Below, in pieces: positions 1-6,550 of a stretch of DNA of 6,576 bases. The notes beneath the pieces are model-generated. The model did no database searches. It saw nothing but the letters and a program-made list of their open reading frames with translations, and had not been told where the DNA came from. Position 1 is the first letter of the stretch. Every line of letters starts with the position of its first letter. Position numbers and translations under genes: made by a program. Source of the DNA: an uncultured Peptococcaceae bacterium (GTDB lineage: Bacteria; Bacillota; Peptococcia; Peptococcales; Peptococcaceae); NCBI GenBank assembly GCA_902496505.1, contig CABVBB010000125.1:1-6576 (forward strand). The letters are read 5' to 3'.

Positions 1-1409
1 TATGTACAACAAGCTGGCTGGTATGACCGGTACTGCCAAGACAGAGGAAGATGAGTTCCGTGCTATCTACGGTATGGACGTTGTCATCATCCCGACCAAT
101 AAGCCGATCATTCGTGAGGATAAACCGGATGTGATCTACCGCACGCAAAACGGCAAATACAAAGCCATTGCCTCCAAAGTCGCAGAGCTGCATCTCAAGG
201 GGCAGCCTGTTTTGGTCGGTACGGTATCCATCGAGATCTCCGAAATGCTCAGCGATATTTTGAAGAGAAGCGGTATCCCGCACCAAGTGCTCAATGCCAA
301 GTACCACGAAAAAGAGGCAGAGATCGTCGCTCAGGCTGGTCAGCGCGGCATGGTCACCATCGCCACCAATATGGCTGGCCGTGGTACCGATATCGTGTTG
401 GGCGAAGGTGTGACCGATCTGGGCGGTCTATACATCATTGGTACAGAGCCATGAATCCCGCCGTATCGATAATCAGCTCCGTGGTCGTAGTGGTCGTCAA
501 GGCGATCCTGGTACGACTCAGTTTTACATCTCCTTAGAGGATGATCTGATGCGCCGATTCGGTGCGGACAATATCCAAGGCGTCATGGACAAGATCGGCA
601 TGGATGACGATATGCCGATCGAAAACGGCATGATCAGCCGCAGCATCGAGAACGCCCAGAAAAAAGTCGAGGCGCGCAACTTCGAGATCCGTAAAAACGT
701 GCTGGAATACGACAACGTGGCTAATAAACAGCGTGAGGTCATCTATGGCCAGCGCCGTCAGGTCCTGGTCGGCGAAAACGTGGAAGACAGCGTTCTCAAC
801 ATGATCGAGCTGACCAGCGATATGCTCGTTCAGGAAGTGGCCGGCGAGCACAAATACCCAGAAGAATGGGATCTGGAAGCGCTCAATCAAAAAGCCAGAG
901 AGATGTTTTTGCTCAGAGAGCCTTTGGATATCGAGAAGATGAAGAAAATGGAGGCCGACGAAGTCAAGCAGTATGTCAAAGATATTGCTATTGCCCGCTA
1001 CCATGCCCGTGAAGAGGAATTGGGCAGCGAGGTCTTCCATGAATTAGAACGCATCATCCTCTTAAAAAACGTCGATGTCAAATGGATGGAGCATCTGGAC
1101 GCCATGGATCAGCTGCGCCAAGGCATCAATCTGCGGGCCTATGCTCAGCGTAATCCTGTTGATGAATACAAAAACGAAGCCTTTGACATGTTCAGCCAGA
1201 TGATCGGTGAGATCCAGCTGGATACCGTGCGCATGATCTACCGCGTCAATGTGGTCGAGCGTCCGCAGGAACGGACCGACATTTTGAATGCTACCCACGG
1301 TGACGAAAAACCCGTGAAAAAGCCAGTCGTTAAAAAAGATAAAGTCGGCCGCAATGATCCCTGCCCCTGCGGGAGCGGCAAGAAGTATAAAAACTGCTGC
1401 GGCCGATAA
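1..1409 (+). CDS. secA: SecA preprotein translocase ATPase, 5'-partial and frameshifted
   Basis: SecA is the cytosolic/peripheral ATPase that pushes unfolded preproteins through the SecYEG channel. The window opens inside the gene at the end of the first nucleotide-binding domain ([15 protein letters not shown]). It then shows the second nucleotide-binding domain with VLVGTVSIE, the NMAGRGTDI motif (368-394) and [13 protein letters not shown] (474-512, arginine-finger motif). The helical scaffold/wing region follows, with the family-typical [15 protein letters not shown] (about 1083-1127), then a Lys-rich linker and a C-terminal SEC-C zinc motif CPC-x8-CC (1350-1406). About 469 residues lie here. 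The N-terminal 350 or so of a usual 800-850 are upstream of the window. The frame breaks at position 449: residues up to GTE are in one frame and HESRR onward in another, so as written translation stops at 452-454. Everything after the break is intact and highly conserved, so a sequence error or very recent mutation is more likely than an old pseudogene. Family assignment is near certain; functionality as written is not. Confidence 0.96.
446..454 (+). other. Frameshift point in secA (apparent 2-base loss)
   Basis: The family consensus here is GTE-R-HESRR. The DNA reads GAG, then a single C (449), then CAT GAA TCC. Two bases of the expected Arg codon (CGC or CGT) are missing, which exposes a TGA at 452-454. 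If the original was GAGCGCCAT, the change is contraction of GCGC to GC. Both flanks match SecA closely, so the position is exact to within a base or two. Confidence 0.9.
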
Positions 1410-1428
1410 GAAATAAGGGTACAACACT

Positions 1429-1458
1429 GCACACCGATAATTTTATCGGTGTGCTTTT
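1429..1458 (+). terminator. Rho-independent terminator after secA
   Basis: Arms GCACACCGATAA (1429-1440) and TTATCGGTGTGC (1443-1454) are perfectly complementary. In practice this is a 10-bp stem with a 6-nt AT loop, followed by TTTT (1455-1458). The T tract is short, so termination may be partial and some readthrough into prfB is plausible. It lies 19 bases after the secA stop. Confidence 0.75.
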
Positions 1459-1490
1459 GACCATAATAGTATCATAAAGGACGTGAAAAC

Positions 1491-2616
1491 ATGGATTTTG
1501 AAATCAAAAAGCAATTAGAAGAGGCCAGAAAAATCCTTGAAGATTTGAGGGAGTCTCTTTGACTTCGCTGACCGTGAGAAGCAAATAGCAGAATTAGAAG
1601 TACAAGTAGCTGAGCCGGGCTTTTGGGACGATCCCGAAGCCGCACAGCAGATCATGCAGCAGATCACTGCTCTGCGCAGCAAGATCGATAAGTTCAACGA
1701 GCTCAAGACCATGGTCGAAGATGCAGAGACGCTCTACGAGATGGCCAAAGAAGAAAACGACGATTCTCTGCTGGATGAGGTCAAGGACGCTTTGACGCCC
1801 GCGATGCAGGCGCTGGAAGCCTTTGAGCTGGAAACGCTCTTAAGCGGCAAATATGACCGCAATAACGCCATCATTTCCATCCATCCTGGTGCCGGCGGTA
1901 CGGAGAGCCAGGACTGGGCCGATATGCTTTACCGCATGTATGTCCGCTGGGCAGAGCGCCGCGGCTTCGGCGTGACGCTTTTGGATTATCTCGCCGGTGA
2001 AGAAGCGGGCATCAAGAGCGTGACGCTGCTGATCAAAGGCGAATATGCCTTTGGCTATCTGAAAGCCGAAAAAGGCGTGCACCGTCTGGTGCGTATCTCG
2101 CCCTTTGACGCTTCCGGCAGACGGCATACCTCTTTTGCCGCGCTGGAGGTCATGCCCGAGGTCGATCATGACGATGATATCGAGATCGATCCCAAAGACC
2201 TCAAGATCGACACCTACCGTTCCACTGGTGCCGGCGGACAGCATATCAATACCACTGACTCCGCCGTGCGCATCACCCATCTGCCCACCGGCATCGTGGT
2301 CCAGTGCCAGAACGAACGCTCGCAGATCCAAAACCGCGCCACCGCTATGAAAATGCTCACCAGCCGTCTGGTCGAGCTCAAGATCAAAGAGCACGAGCAG
2401 GAAATGGCCTCCATCCAAGGCGAGCAGCAAGAGATCGGCTGGGGCAGCCAGATCCGTTCCTATGTGTTCCATCCCTACACCATGGCCAAAGATCACCGCA
2501 CCAATATTGAAAAAGGCAACATCCAGGCCGTCATGGATGGTGACATCGACGAATTTATCCAAGGCTATCTCAAGCAGCAAGCAGCCCAGGCCGTCATCAA
2601 CAGCAAAAAAGGCTGA
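1491..2616 (+). CDS. prfB: Peptide chain release factor 2 (RF2), with programmed +1 frameshift
   Basis: RF2 recognises UGA and UAA stop codons in the ribosomal A site and triggers hydrolysis of the peptidyl-tRNA ester. The gene starts at ATG 1491 with AAAGGA (1476-1481) nine bases upstream. It reads 23 codons to CTT (1557-1559), then an in-frame TGA (1560-1562). A +1 shift that skips T1560 continues with GAC into the long frame ending at 2616. The joined product is 374 residues, close to the usual length of about 365. Key motifs are [13 protein letters not shown] (about 134-146), the SPF stop-recognition tripeptide (about 203-205, in RISPFDASG) and the catalytic GGQ loop (about 248-250, in [10 protein letters not shown]), at almost the same positions as in E. 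coli RF2. [19 protein letters not shown] and [13 protein letters not shown] follow as in the family. Its place after secA is common in Bacillota. A gene caller that ignores the shift would begin it too late, for example at 1654. Confidence 0.98.
1548..1563 (+). promoter_or_regulatory. prfB programmed +1 frameshift signal
   Basis: The sequence reads AGGGAG TCT CTT TGA C. It has an internal Shine-Dalgarno-like AGGGAG (1548-1553), a 3-nt spacer, the slippery CTT (1557-1559), the in-frame TGA (1560-1562) and a following C. This matches the E. coli signal (AGGGGG, TAT, CTT TGA C) in every functional element and in spacing. Known mechanism: when RF2 is scarce, the ribosome pauses at UGA, the peptidyl-tRNA slips from CUU to UUU, and full-length RF2 is made, so RF2 controls its own synthesis. 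Confidence 0.97.
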
Positions 2617-2622
2617 TCCTGC

Positions 2623-2671
2623 GAGACAAGAAAAAGCCAGACTGTAAAAGCAGTCTGGCTTTTCATGTCTC
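2623..2671. terminator. Bidirectional terminator between prfB and the minus-strand hydrolase
   Basis: The core stem is GCCAGACTG (2636-2644) with CAGTCTGGC (2651-2659) around a 6-nt loop. It is flanked by AAAAA on the left (2631-2635) and TTTT on the right (2660-2663), giving a T tract on either strand. An outer GAGAC (2623-2627) / GTCTC (2667-2671) can extend the stem. It sits between two convergent genes, 7 bases after the prfB stop and 10 bases beyond the stop of the opposing gene. Confidence 0.9.
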
Positions 2672-2680
2672 AAGATAAAA

Positions 2681-3517
2681 TCAAAGGCCGTAGCGCTGGA
2701 TGATCTCTAATTGGTCACTTAGCGTCAAGTCGCGGGGCGTGACCACAGGGCCGCCGTTGGCATCCAGATCCCAGCCGAAGTGGTGGTAAGCGCTCCAGAC
2801 CAGGTGAGCGCATTGGGTGGCGTGCGGCAGGGCTTGGTCAGGCGGGGCTTTGGGGCTGGTGAGACCGACTAGGGGATCATAGGGGACGTTTTCCAAATGG
2901 GTGAGAGCCCATTGGGCAACAGCGCTGCGTTCTTGGGGCGTCATGTTTCGGGGGCGCAGCAGCAAAAAATTGGGATAGGCTGCCCATTTATCAGCGGATT
3001 GTAAGCAGGCTGGTTCGCCCAAGACCAGCGCTTCCAAAGTGAGGCGCTGCTTGGCATCAACGACGATGGCAGCGTGTCCGTGCCGCCAGCCTAGGGTGTG
3101 GGTGCCGAAGGTGACCAATATATCGCCGTCGTGCAGCGGTGCCAAGAGTGTCCCTGCCTGATAGCCGCCGTCAGCATTGACGATCCATTCCTCACGGGAA
3201 ATGGGGCCGTTGGGGATGCAGGTGTAATCGACCGACGCGAAGTAACAGCGGTGGATCGTCTCAAGCTGGGCGGCGCCATCGGATCGCGTGCGCAGTTCTT
3301 GGACAGCTTCTGGCGCTAAGCCGGTCTGTGAGCGCAGATAGGTAAGGTCAGCATCTGAAAGGTCTTCCACCGAAAGGAGCGGCGTGATATCGCCCCAGGC
3401 GGCTGCGGGCAGTTTGTGGCTAGTGTGTTCCAAATGATAGGCAGACGTCAATAAGAGTGCCGCCAGCAGCAAAGCCAGCAGATGACGCCGCTTGATGGAA
3501 CGGAAATCCAATGTCAT
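2681..3517 (-). CDS. Exported or anchored YiiX/YebB-like permuted NlpC/P60 cysteine hydrolase
   Basis: The predicted protein has 278 residues. The N-terminus is basic (RSIKRR) followed by a hydrophobic segment at about 12-26, so it is a signal peptide or membrane anchor with the rest outside the cytoplasm. The C-terminal half resembles circularly permuted papain-fold hydrolases (YiiX/YebB-like, relatives of NlpC/P60). HDGDIL lies at 129-134, GHAAIVVD has a candidate catalytic His148, a Glu at 162 follows, and ATQCAHLVWSAY has a candidate Cys236. His before Cys is the permuted order. Members of this superfamily cleave peptidoglycan peptides or lipid/amide bonds, but no substrate can be read from this sequence. 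The start at 3517 is chosen because it places the signal segment at the N-terminus and has AAGG 10 bases upstream; the frame stays open to 3610. It is divergent from the small gene at 3685 and convergent with prfB. The papain-like fold is likely; the exact family is less sure. Confidence 0.75.
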   Translation of the reverse strand: MTLDFRSIKRRHLLALLLAALLLTSAYHLEHTSHKLPAAAWGDITPLLSVEDLSDADLTYLRSQTGLAPEAVQELRTRSDGAAQLETIHRCYFASVDYTCIPNGPISREEWIVNADGGYQAGTLLAPLHDGDILVTFGTHTLGWRHGHAAIVVDAKQRLTLEALVLGEPACLQSADKWAAYPNFLLLRPRNMTPQERSAVAQWALTHLENVPYDPLVGLTSPKAPPDQALPHATQCAHLVWSAYHHFGWDLDANGGPVVTPRDLTLSDQLEIIQRYGL

Positions 3518-3626
3518 AAGATCATCGCCTTGTGTACCAAAATGAGCAAGTATCTTTTGTAGTATGGGCAGATGCTGGGCAGAATAGACAGTGCGCAAAA
3601 AAAGAAGCACAGATCGCGGGAATGGC

Positions 3627-3656
3627 TTGTGCCAGAAATTACCGTTGTGTTATAAT
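3627..3656 (+). promoter_or_regulatory. Extended -10 promoter for the small membrane-protein gene
   Basis: A perfect TATAAT (3651-3656) is preceded by TG one base upstream (TGT TATAAT), an extended -10. A weak -35, TTGTGC (3627-3632, three of six consensus bases), lies 18 bases away. The start of transcription would fall near 3663, leaving a leader of about 22 nt that holds only the ribosome binding site. This rules out the in-frame ATG at 3655, which overlaps the -10 box. Confidence 0.65.
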
Positions 3657-3684
3657 GAACATATTATACGAGGAAGAAGATGAG

Positions 3685-4086
3685 ATGATGGCAAAGGAAG
3701 GCAGCAAAAGAGCCAATCTGGTCGCTTTATTGTCCGGCGCAGTGGCAGGGGCGATCATGTGGTCTAAGCGCGATGTGGCTAAGGGCGTCATGTCGCTGAA
3801 GCGTTCCGGCAATCCAGGCTGGGCCAAGATCACTGAGGAACCGGAGGTTTATCTGACCGCCGCTAATGAGGAAGGTCAGCAGGCATTATTCGATTATCTG
3901 AGTCAGACGACGTCTTGGCGTTTGGTGGATCATATTGCCGATGGATTTTTTTGGATCAATGAGTGTGAAGAGATATTGCTTTTGTCTCAGACACCCATCA
4001 TGATGGGCAAATACTGGACGTGGTCAGCGTCCCGCAAATTTGCTGAGACCAGACCGTGCGTCAAGGAGACCGCTGAGGCGCAGTAA
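3685..4086 (+). CDS. Small membrane-tethered protein of unknown function
   Basis: The predicted protein has 133 residues and I recognise no family. One hydrophobic helix lies at about 11-26 (NLVALLSGAVAGAIMW), preceded by a basic start and followed by Lys/Arg-rich residues to about 40. The remaining 90 residues form a mixed, probably folded domain with several aromatics (TSWRLVDHIADGFFWINE at about 76-93, YWTW at about 110-113) and two Cys (94, 125). The Gly/Ala-rich helix recalls small single-pass envelope proteins of the YtxH type, but the soluble part does not look like YtxH. The start is ATG 3685 (or the adjacent ATG 3688), with GAGGAAG at 3670-3676 as ribosome binding site. The frame is open back to 3532, but the promoter at 3651-3656 excludes those starts. 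Its stop is 5 bp from the stop of the convergent amidase gene. Coding status is supported by RBS, promoter and sensible composition; function is unknown. Confidence 0.75.
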   Translation: MMAKEGSKRANLVALLSGAVAGAIMWSKRDVAKGVMSLKRSGNPGWAKITEEPEVYLTAANEEGQQALFDYLSQTTSWRLVDHIADGFFWINECEEILLLSQTPIMMGKYWTWSASRKFAETRPCVKETAEAQ

Positions 4087-4097
4087 GCGCTTTACTG
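4081..4097. repeat. Small inverted repeat spanning two convergent stop codons
   Basis: CAGTAA (4081-4086) and TTACTG (4092-4097) are perfect complements around GCGCT. The plus-strand TAA stop and the minus-strand TAA stop each form part of an arm, since both proteins end in Ala-Gln-stop. No T tract follows on either strand and the stem has only 6 bp, so it is at best a weak terminator. Confidence 0.4.
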
Positions 4098-4829
4098 AGC
4101 GGGCGCTGTATTTTGATCTAAATAGTCGCTTATGCCGCAGTAAATGGCATAGGCGATTTTTTGCTGATAGGCGTCTTGCTGGAGCAGAGCGGCTTCCTCA
4201 GCATTGGACAAAAAGCCGCATTCTACAATGACAGCAGGGATATCCAAATGTTCGAACAAAAAGGTGTCTTCTCGAACGAGGGCTGCACGGTCGGTGTTTT
4301 TCAGCTGGCTGATGAGAGAGGCTTGGATGGCTTGGGCCAGCTGGGCGCTTTGCTCGGAATTGGGCGCATAAAACGTCTGAGCGCCGCTCCATTTGGCGGT
4401 GGGGATGCTGTTGCAGTGGATAGAAACGAAGAGATCAGCCTGGCTGGCAGCGGCGATGTCTGTGCGGGCTTTGAGGTCAGCGCGCTGACGGAGGATCATT
4501 TTGCTGTCCTGCTCTGATTCAGGAAAAAGATCCTTATCGCTTTCCCGCGTCATGACCGTGATCGTCCCGCTCTCGGTCAAAAGCGCCTGTAGTTTTTGGG
4601 CGATCGCTAGGTTGATGTCTTTTTCCAAGAGGCCGTCATTGCTGACCTTGCCGGGGAAAATACCGCCGTGTCCGGCATCGATAACGATGGTCTGGTCAGC
4701 CATCTGCCAAGAAAGCGCAGCCTGAGGCTGATGGCCCAGTTTCAAGAGGCCCCAGCCTCCCAGAAGCAGTACAACGAAGAAGATCATCATAGTTGTGATG
4801 GTCTTTTTTTTATTCAGGATGATATACAT
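4092..4829 (-). CDS. cwlD: N-acetylmuramoyl-L-alanine amidase, CwlD-like (Amidase_3)
   Basis: This zinc amidase cuts the amide bond between MurNAc and L-Ala of peptidoglycan, outside the membrane. The predicted protein has 245 residues. A short basic N-terminus and one hydrophobic segment (about 11-31) give a signal anchor. The Amidase_3 domain follows: IDAGHGG with zinc ligand His54, LLEKD with ligand Glu69, MTRESDKDL (93-101), FVSIHCNS with ligand His138, KWSGAQTFY (146-154), NTDRAA (178-183) and IVECGFLSN with catalytic Glu203. All active-site residues are present. The KWSGAQ, NT-R-A and GFLSN patterns match B. subtilis CwlD, which together with PdaA makes muramic-delta-lactam in the spore cortex. 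A sporulation role here is inference, as homologs also occur in non-sporulating relatives. ATG 4829 has GGGAGG (4844-4839 on the minus strand) 9 bases upstream, but that site lies in a perfect hairpin (4835-4889). It is divergent from the MFS gene. Confidence 0.93.
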   Translation of the reverse strand: MYIILNKKKTITTMMIFFVVLLLGGWGLLKLGHQPQAALSWQMADQTIVIDAGHGGIFPGKVSNDGLLEKDINLAIAQKLQALLTESGTITVMTRESDKDLFPESEQDSKMILRQRADLKARTDIAAASQADLFVSIHCNSIPTAKWSGAQTFYAPNSEQSAQLAQAIQASLISQLKNTDRAALVREDTFLFEHLDIPAVIVECGFLSNAEEAALLQQDAYQQKIAYAIYCGISDYLDQNTAPAQ

Positions 4830-4834
4830 AGTCG

Positions 4835-4889
4835 AAAGCCTCCCGCAGCCTAAAGTGATGTCTCATCTATATGCGCTGCGGGAGGCTTT
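4835..4889 (-). promoter_or_regulatory. 15-bp inverted repeat enclosing the amidase ribosome binding site
   Basis: The left arm (4835-4849, AAAGCCTCCCGCAGC) and right arm (4875-4889, GCTGCGGGAGGCTTT) are perfect complements separated by 25 bases. On the minus-strand transcript, the arm nearer the gene contains the GGGAGG Shine-Dalgarno sequence of the amidase gene, ending 9 bases before its ATG. If transcription starts beyond 4889, the RNA folds into a GC-rich 15-bp stem that hides this site. A DNA operator is the alternative. On the plus strand TTTT follows, but there is no upstream plus-strand gene close by that needs terminating. The repeat itself is certain; its role is inferred. Confidence 0.7.
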
Positions 4890-4922
4890 TATGCGTTGGA
4901 AGCAGAGTGAGCCAGCAGTGCA

Positions 4923-4956
4923 GGGGAAGGCAACAACTTTTGGTTGTGAAATCCTC
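4923..4956 (+). repeat. Dyad element, copy 1 (upstream of MFS gene)
   Basis: The core ACAAC TTTT GGTTGTG lies at 4933-4948. ACAAC pairs with GTTGT, and one added T-G wobble closes a 3-nt loop. An outer GGGGA (4923-4927) can pair with TCCTC (4952-4956). A near-identical core recurs at 6561-6576, on the other side of the transporter gene. It could be an RNA hairpin or a dyad operator. Confidence 0.45.
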
Positions 4957-4977
4957 AAGAGAACAGATAGCAGTCGT

Positions 4978-5006
4978 TTCTCAAAAATAACAATAGAGCT
5001 TATGAT
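4978..5006 (+). promoter_or_regulatory. Possible promoter for the MFS gene
   Basis: TTCTCA (4978-4983, four of six consensus bases) and TATGAT (5001-5006, five of six) are 17 bases apart. This would give a leader of about 110 nt before the ATG at 5122. It is the best sigma-70-type match I found on the plus strand between 4830 and 5121, but it is modest in an AT-richer stretch. Confidence 0.35.
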
Positions 5007-5121
5007 ATGGATAAGCAAAATGTTGATGAACACCCAATCAGCTGAGAAAGGAGCGAGGATGAGACAGAGCAGGTGTCTGTTGCTTAGGTGCTTGATAATA
5101 ACAGAGAAGGTGGGAGTTGTT

Positions 5122-6528
5122 ATGGCAAGTGAAACGAATGCAGGCAGCAATTATTTTGACGGTATGACCAAACTGGGCAAAGCACACAAGCATTTTTTGT
5201 GGATTGCTGCAGTGTGCTATTTCTTTGACCAGATGGATATGCAATTATTTGGATTCATCACTCCAGCGTTGATCTCGGATCTGGGCTTTTCCTTGGATCA
5301 GATCGCGCAAATGAATTCACTGAATTATTTGGGGATGTGTTTGGGCGGCTTCTTTGGCGGCATGATCGCTGGGCGAATAGGCCGCAAGAAAACGCTATTG
5401 ATGTTTGTGGGCATCTTTTCCTGTGGTTCGATCATCAATGGTTTGAGTGCACATTTGATCAACTTCATGGTCATGCGTTTTCTGATTGGCTTTGGTGTCA
5501 TCGGGATGGTCACGGTCGCTATGGTCTATATGGCGGAAATGCTGCCCTCAGCGACTCGCGGTAAATACCAGGCGTTATCCATCGCTTGTGGTACATTTGG
5601 TATCCCCTTTGGCGCTGCCTTTGCTAATATGGTCATTGGCACTGGACCGCACGGCTGGCGGTTGTGCTTCTTTATCGGCGGTGCCGGCATTTTGTTGGTG
5701 CCGATTGGGCTGAAATGGCTGAAGGAATCGCCGCGTTGGCTGGTCATGAACGCTAAGATCAAAGAAGCGGAGCAGGTCGTATCTGAATGTACTGGTCAGC
5801 CTTGTGACTTAAGTGGTTTAGCTGTGCACTGCGTGCAGGAAAAAGTACCCTCTACGGTCCAGACGATCAAAGTCATGTTCAGCAAATCTTTCGTCAAACA
5901 GACGGTCGTTGTTCTGGCCTTGACTTGGGGCGCGACATTGGGGGCTTTCTATCTATCCAACTATGGCGTGACCTTTATGGTGGACATGGGCTGGGCTTAT
6001 GGTGTGGTCATGCTGGTGTCCGCGGTGGGAGCTGTCGGTACGCCGATGGGCGATTTTGCCGTCTCCTTCATTTCTGATAAAGGCGGCCGACGGATCCCAA
6101 TCATTATCATCGCCTGTATCGCAGGGGTGATCTGCTTATTAAGAGGCTGGTTCACACCGATCTTCCAAGGCTGGTATGCGGTGGATGGTTCCAATCTCTG
6201 GCCAGCGATTTTGATCCTCTTTGGCATAGGGGGTGCTGCTTGCTCGACAGGCTGCATGACGCTGACCTGGACGTATTTGGCTGAAAGCTTCCCGACACGC
6301 ATCAGAAGCAATGCGACGGGGCTGATCTTCGCATCTGCGCGTTTGATCGCTGTTCCAGTAACGTTGACAGTACCGGCGACTTATTTTGCTGCTGGCTATT
6401 TTGGCGTCAATGTGGTGAATTCGTTGTGGTATTTCATACCAGCCCTGTTCGCACTGGTCTGGGGCGTCAATTCAGCGAAGAAATCCTTAGAAGAATTGGA
6501 AGCCGAGGCTGAGCGTATGACTTGCTGA
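5122..6528 (+). CDS. MFS transporter, aromatic-acid/H+ symporter-like
   Basis: The predicted protein has 468 residues, mostly hydrophobic, consistent with 12 transmembrane helices and a central cytoplasmic loop (about 200-255). The first helix carries DQMDMQLFGFITPAL (36-50), resembling the D-x-x-D signature of the AAHS (4-hydroxybenzoate/PcaK-type) group. Motif A after helix 2 is GRIGRKK (84-90), repeated in the second half as DKGGRR (319-324). AEMLPSATRG (138-147), KESPRWL (201-207) and AESFPTRIRS (387-396) are shared by the sugar-porter and AAHS families. The likely role is proton-coupled uptake of a small organic acid or sugar; the substrate cannot be read. The start at 5122 has AAGGTGGGAG (5108-5117) upstream and gives a normal 25-residue N-terminus. 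An in-frame ATG at 5059 has a stronger AAAGGAG, but its added codons include AGA, AGG and ATA, unlike the rest. The neighbouring amidase gene is divergent and unrelated in function. Confidence 0.9.
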   Translation: MASETNAGSNYFDGMTKLGKAHKHFLWIAAVCYFFDQMDMQLFGFITPALISDLGFSLDQIAQMNSLNYLGMCLGGFFGGMIAGRIGRKKTLLMFVGIFSCGSIINGLSAHLINFMVMRFLIGFGVIGMVTVAMVYMAEMLPSATRGKYQALSIACGTFGIPFGAAFANMVIGTGPHGWRLCFFIGGAGILLVPIGLKWLKESPRWLVMNAKIKEAEQVVSECTGQPCDLSGLAVHCVQEKVPSTVQTIKVMFSKSFVKQTVVVLALTWGATLGAFYLSNYGVTFMVDMGWAYGVVMLVSAVGAVGTPMGDFAVSFISDKGGRRIPIIIIACIAGVICLLRGWFTPIFQGWYAVDGSNLWPAILILFGIGGAACSTGCMTLTWTYLAESFPTRIRSNATGLIFASARLIAVPVTLTVPATYFAAGYFGVNVVNSLWYFIPALFALVWGVNSAKKSLEELEAEAERMTC

Positions 6529-6550
6529 GGTATGGACGAGATAAATTATA

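Noticed and set aside
446..454. Programmed +1 frameshift in secA
   Set aside because: There is no SD-like stimulator upstream, the slip from CCA to CAT pairs poorly, and the product would lack a residue of the conserved ERHESRR segment.
534..1040. 168-codon open frame on the minus strand opposite secA
   Set aside because: It is antisense to strongly conserved SecA sequence with no family resemblance; a shadow frame.
438..1409. Separate gene starting at TTG 438
   Set aside because: It is the continuation of secA after the frameshift. The first few codons are the wrong frame of the GTE region, and there is no ribosome binding site.
1457..1479. Promoter for prfB (TTGACC and CATAAT after the terminator)
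   Set aside because: The TTGACC (1457-1462) touches CATAAT (1462-1467), so spacing is impossible; no alternative -35 lies at 16-18 bases.
1840..2673. Long open frame (277 codons) on the minus strand opposite prfB
   Set aside because: It lies antisense to an unmistakable RF2 gene, has no recognisable domain, and overlaps the terminator. Codon bias of prfB explains it.
4835..4890. Plus-strand terminator from the 15-bp inverted repeat plus TTTT
   Set aside because: It sits in a divergent region with no plus-strand gene ending nearby, the loop is 25 bases, and the T run is only four.
4795..5121. N-terminal extension of the MFS protein in the same open frame
   Set aside because: It overlaps the start of the divergent amidase gene, encodes no membrane or domain pattern seen in MFS proteins, and has no ribosome binding site at its beginning.
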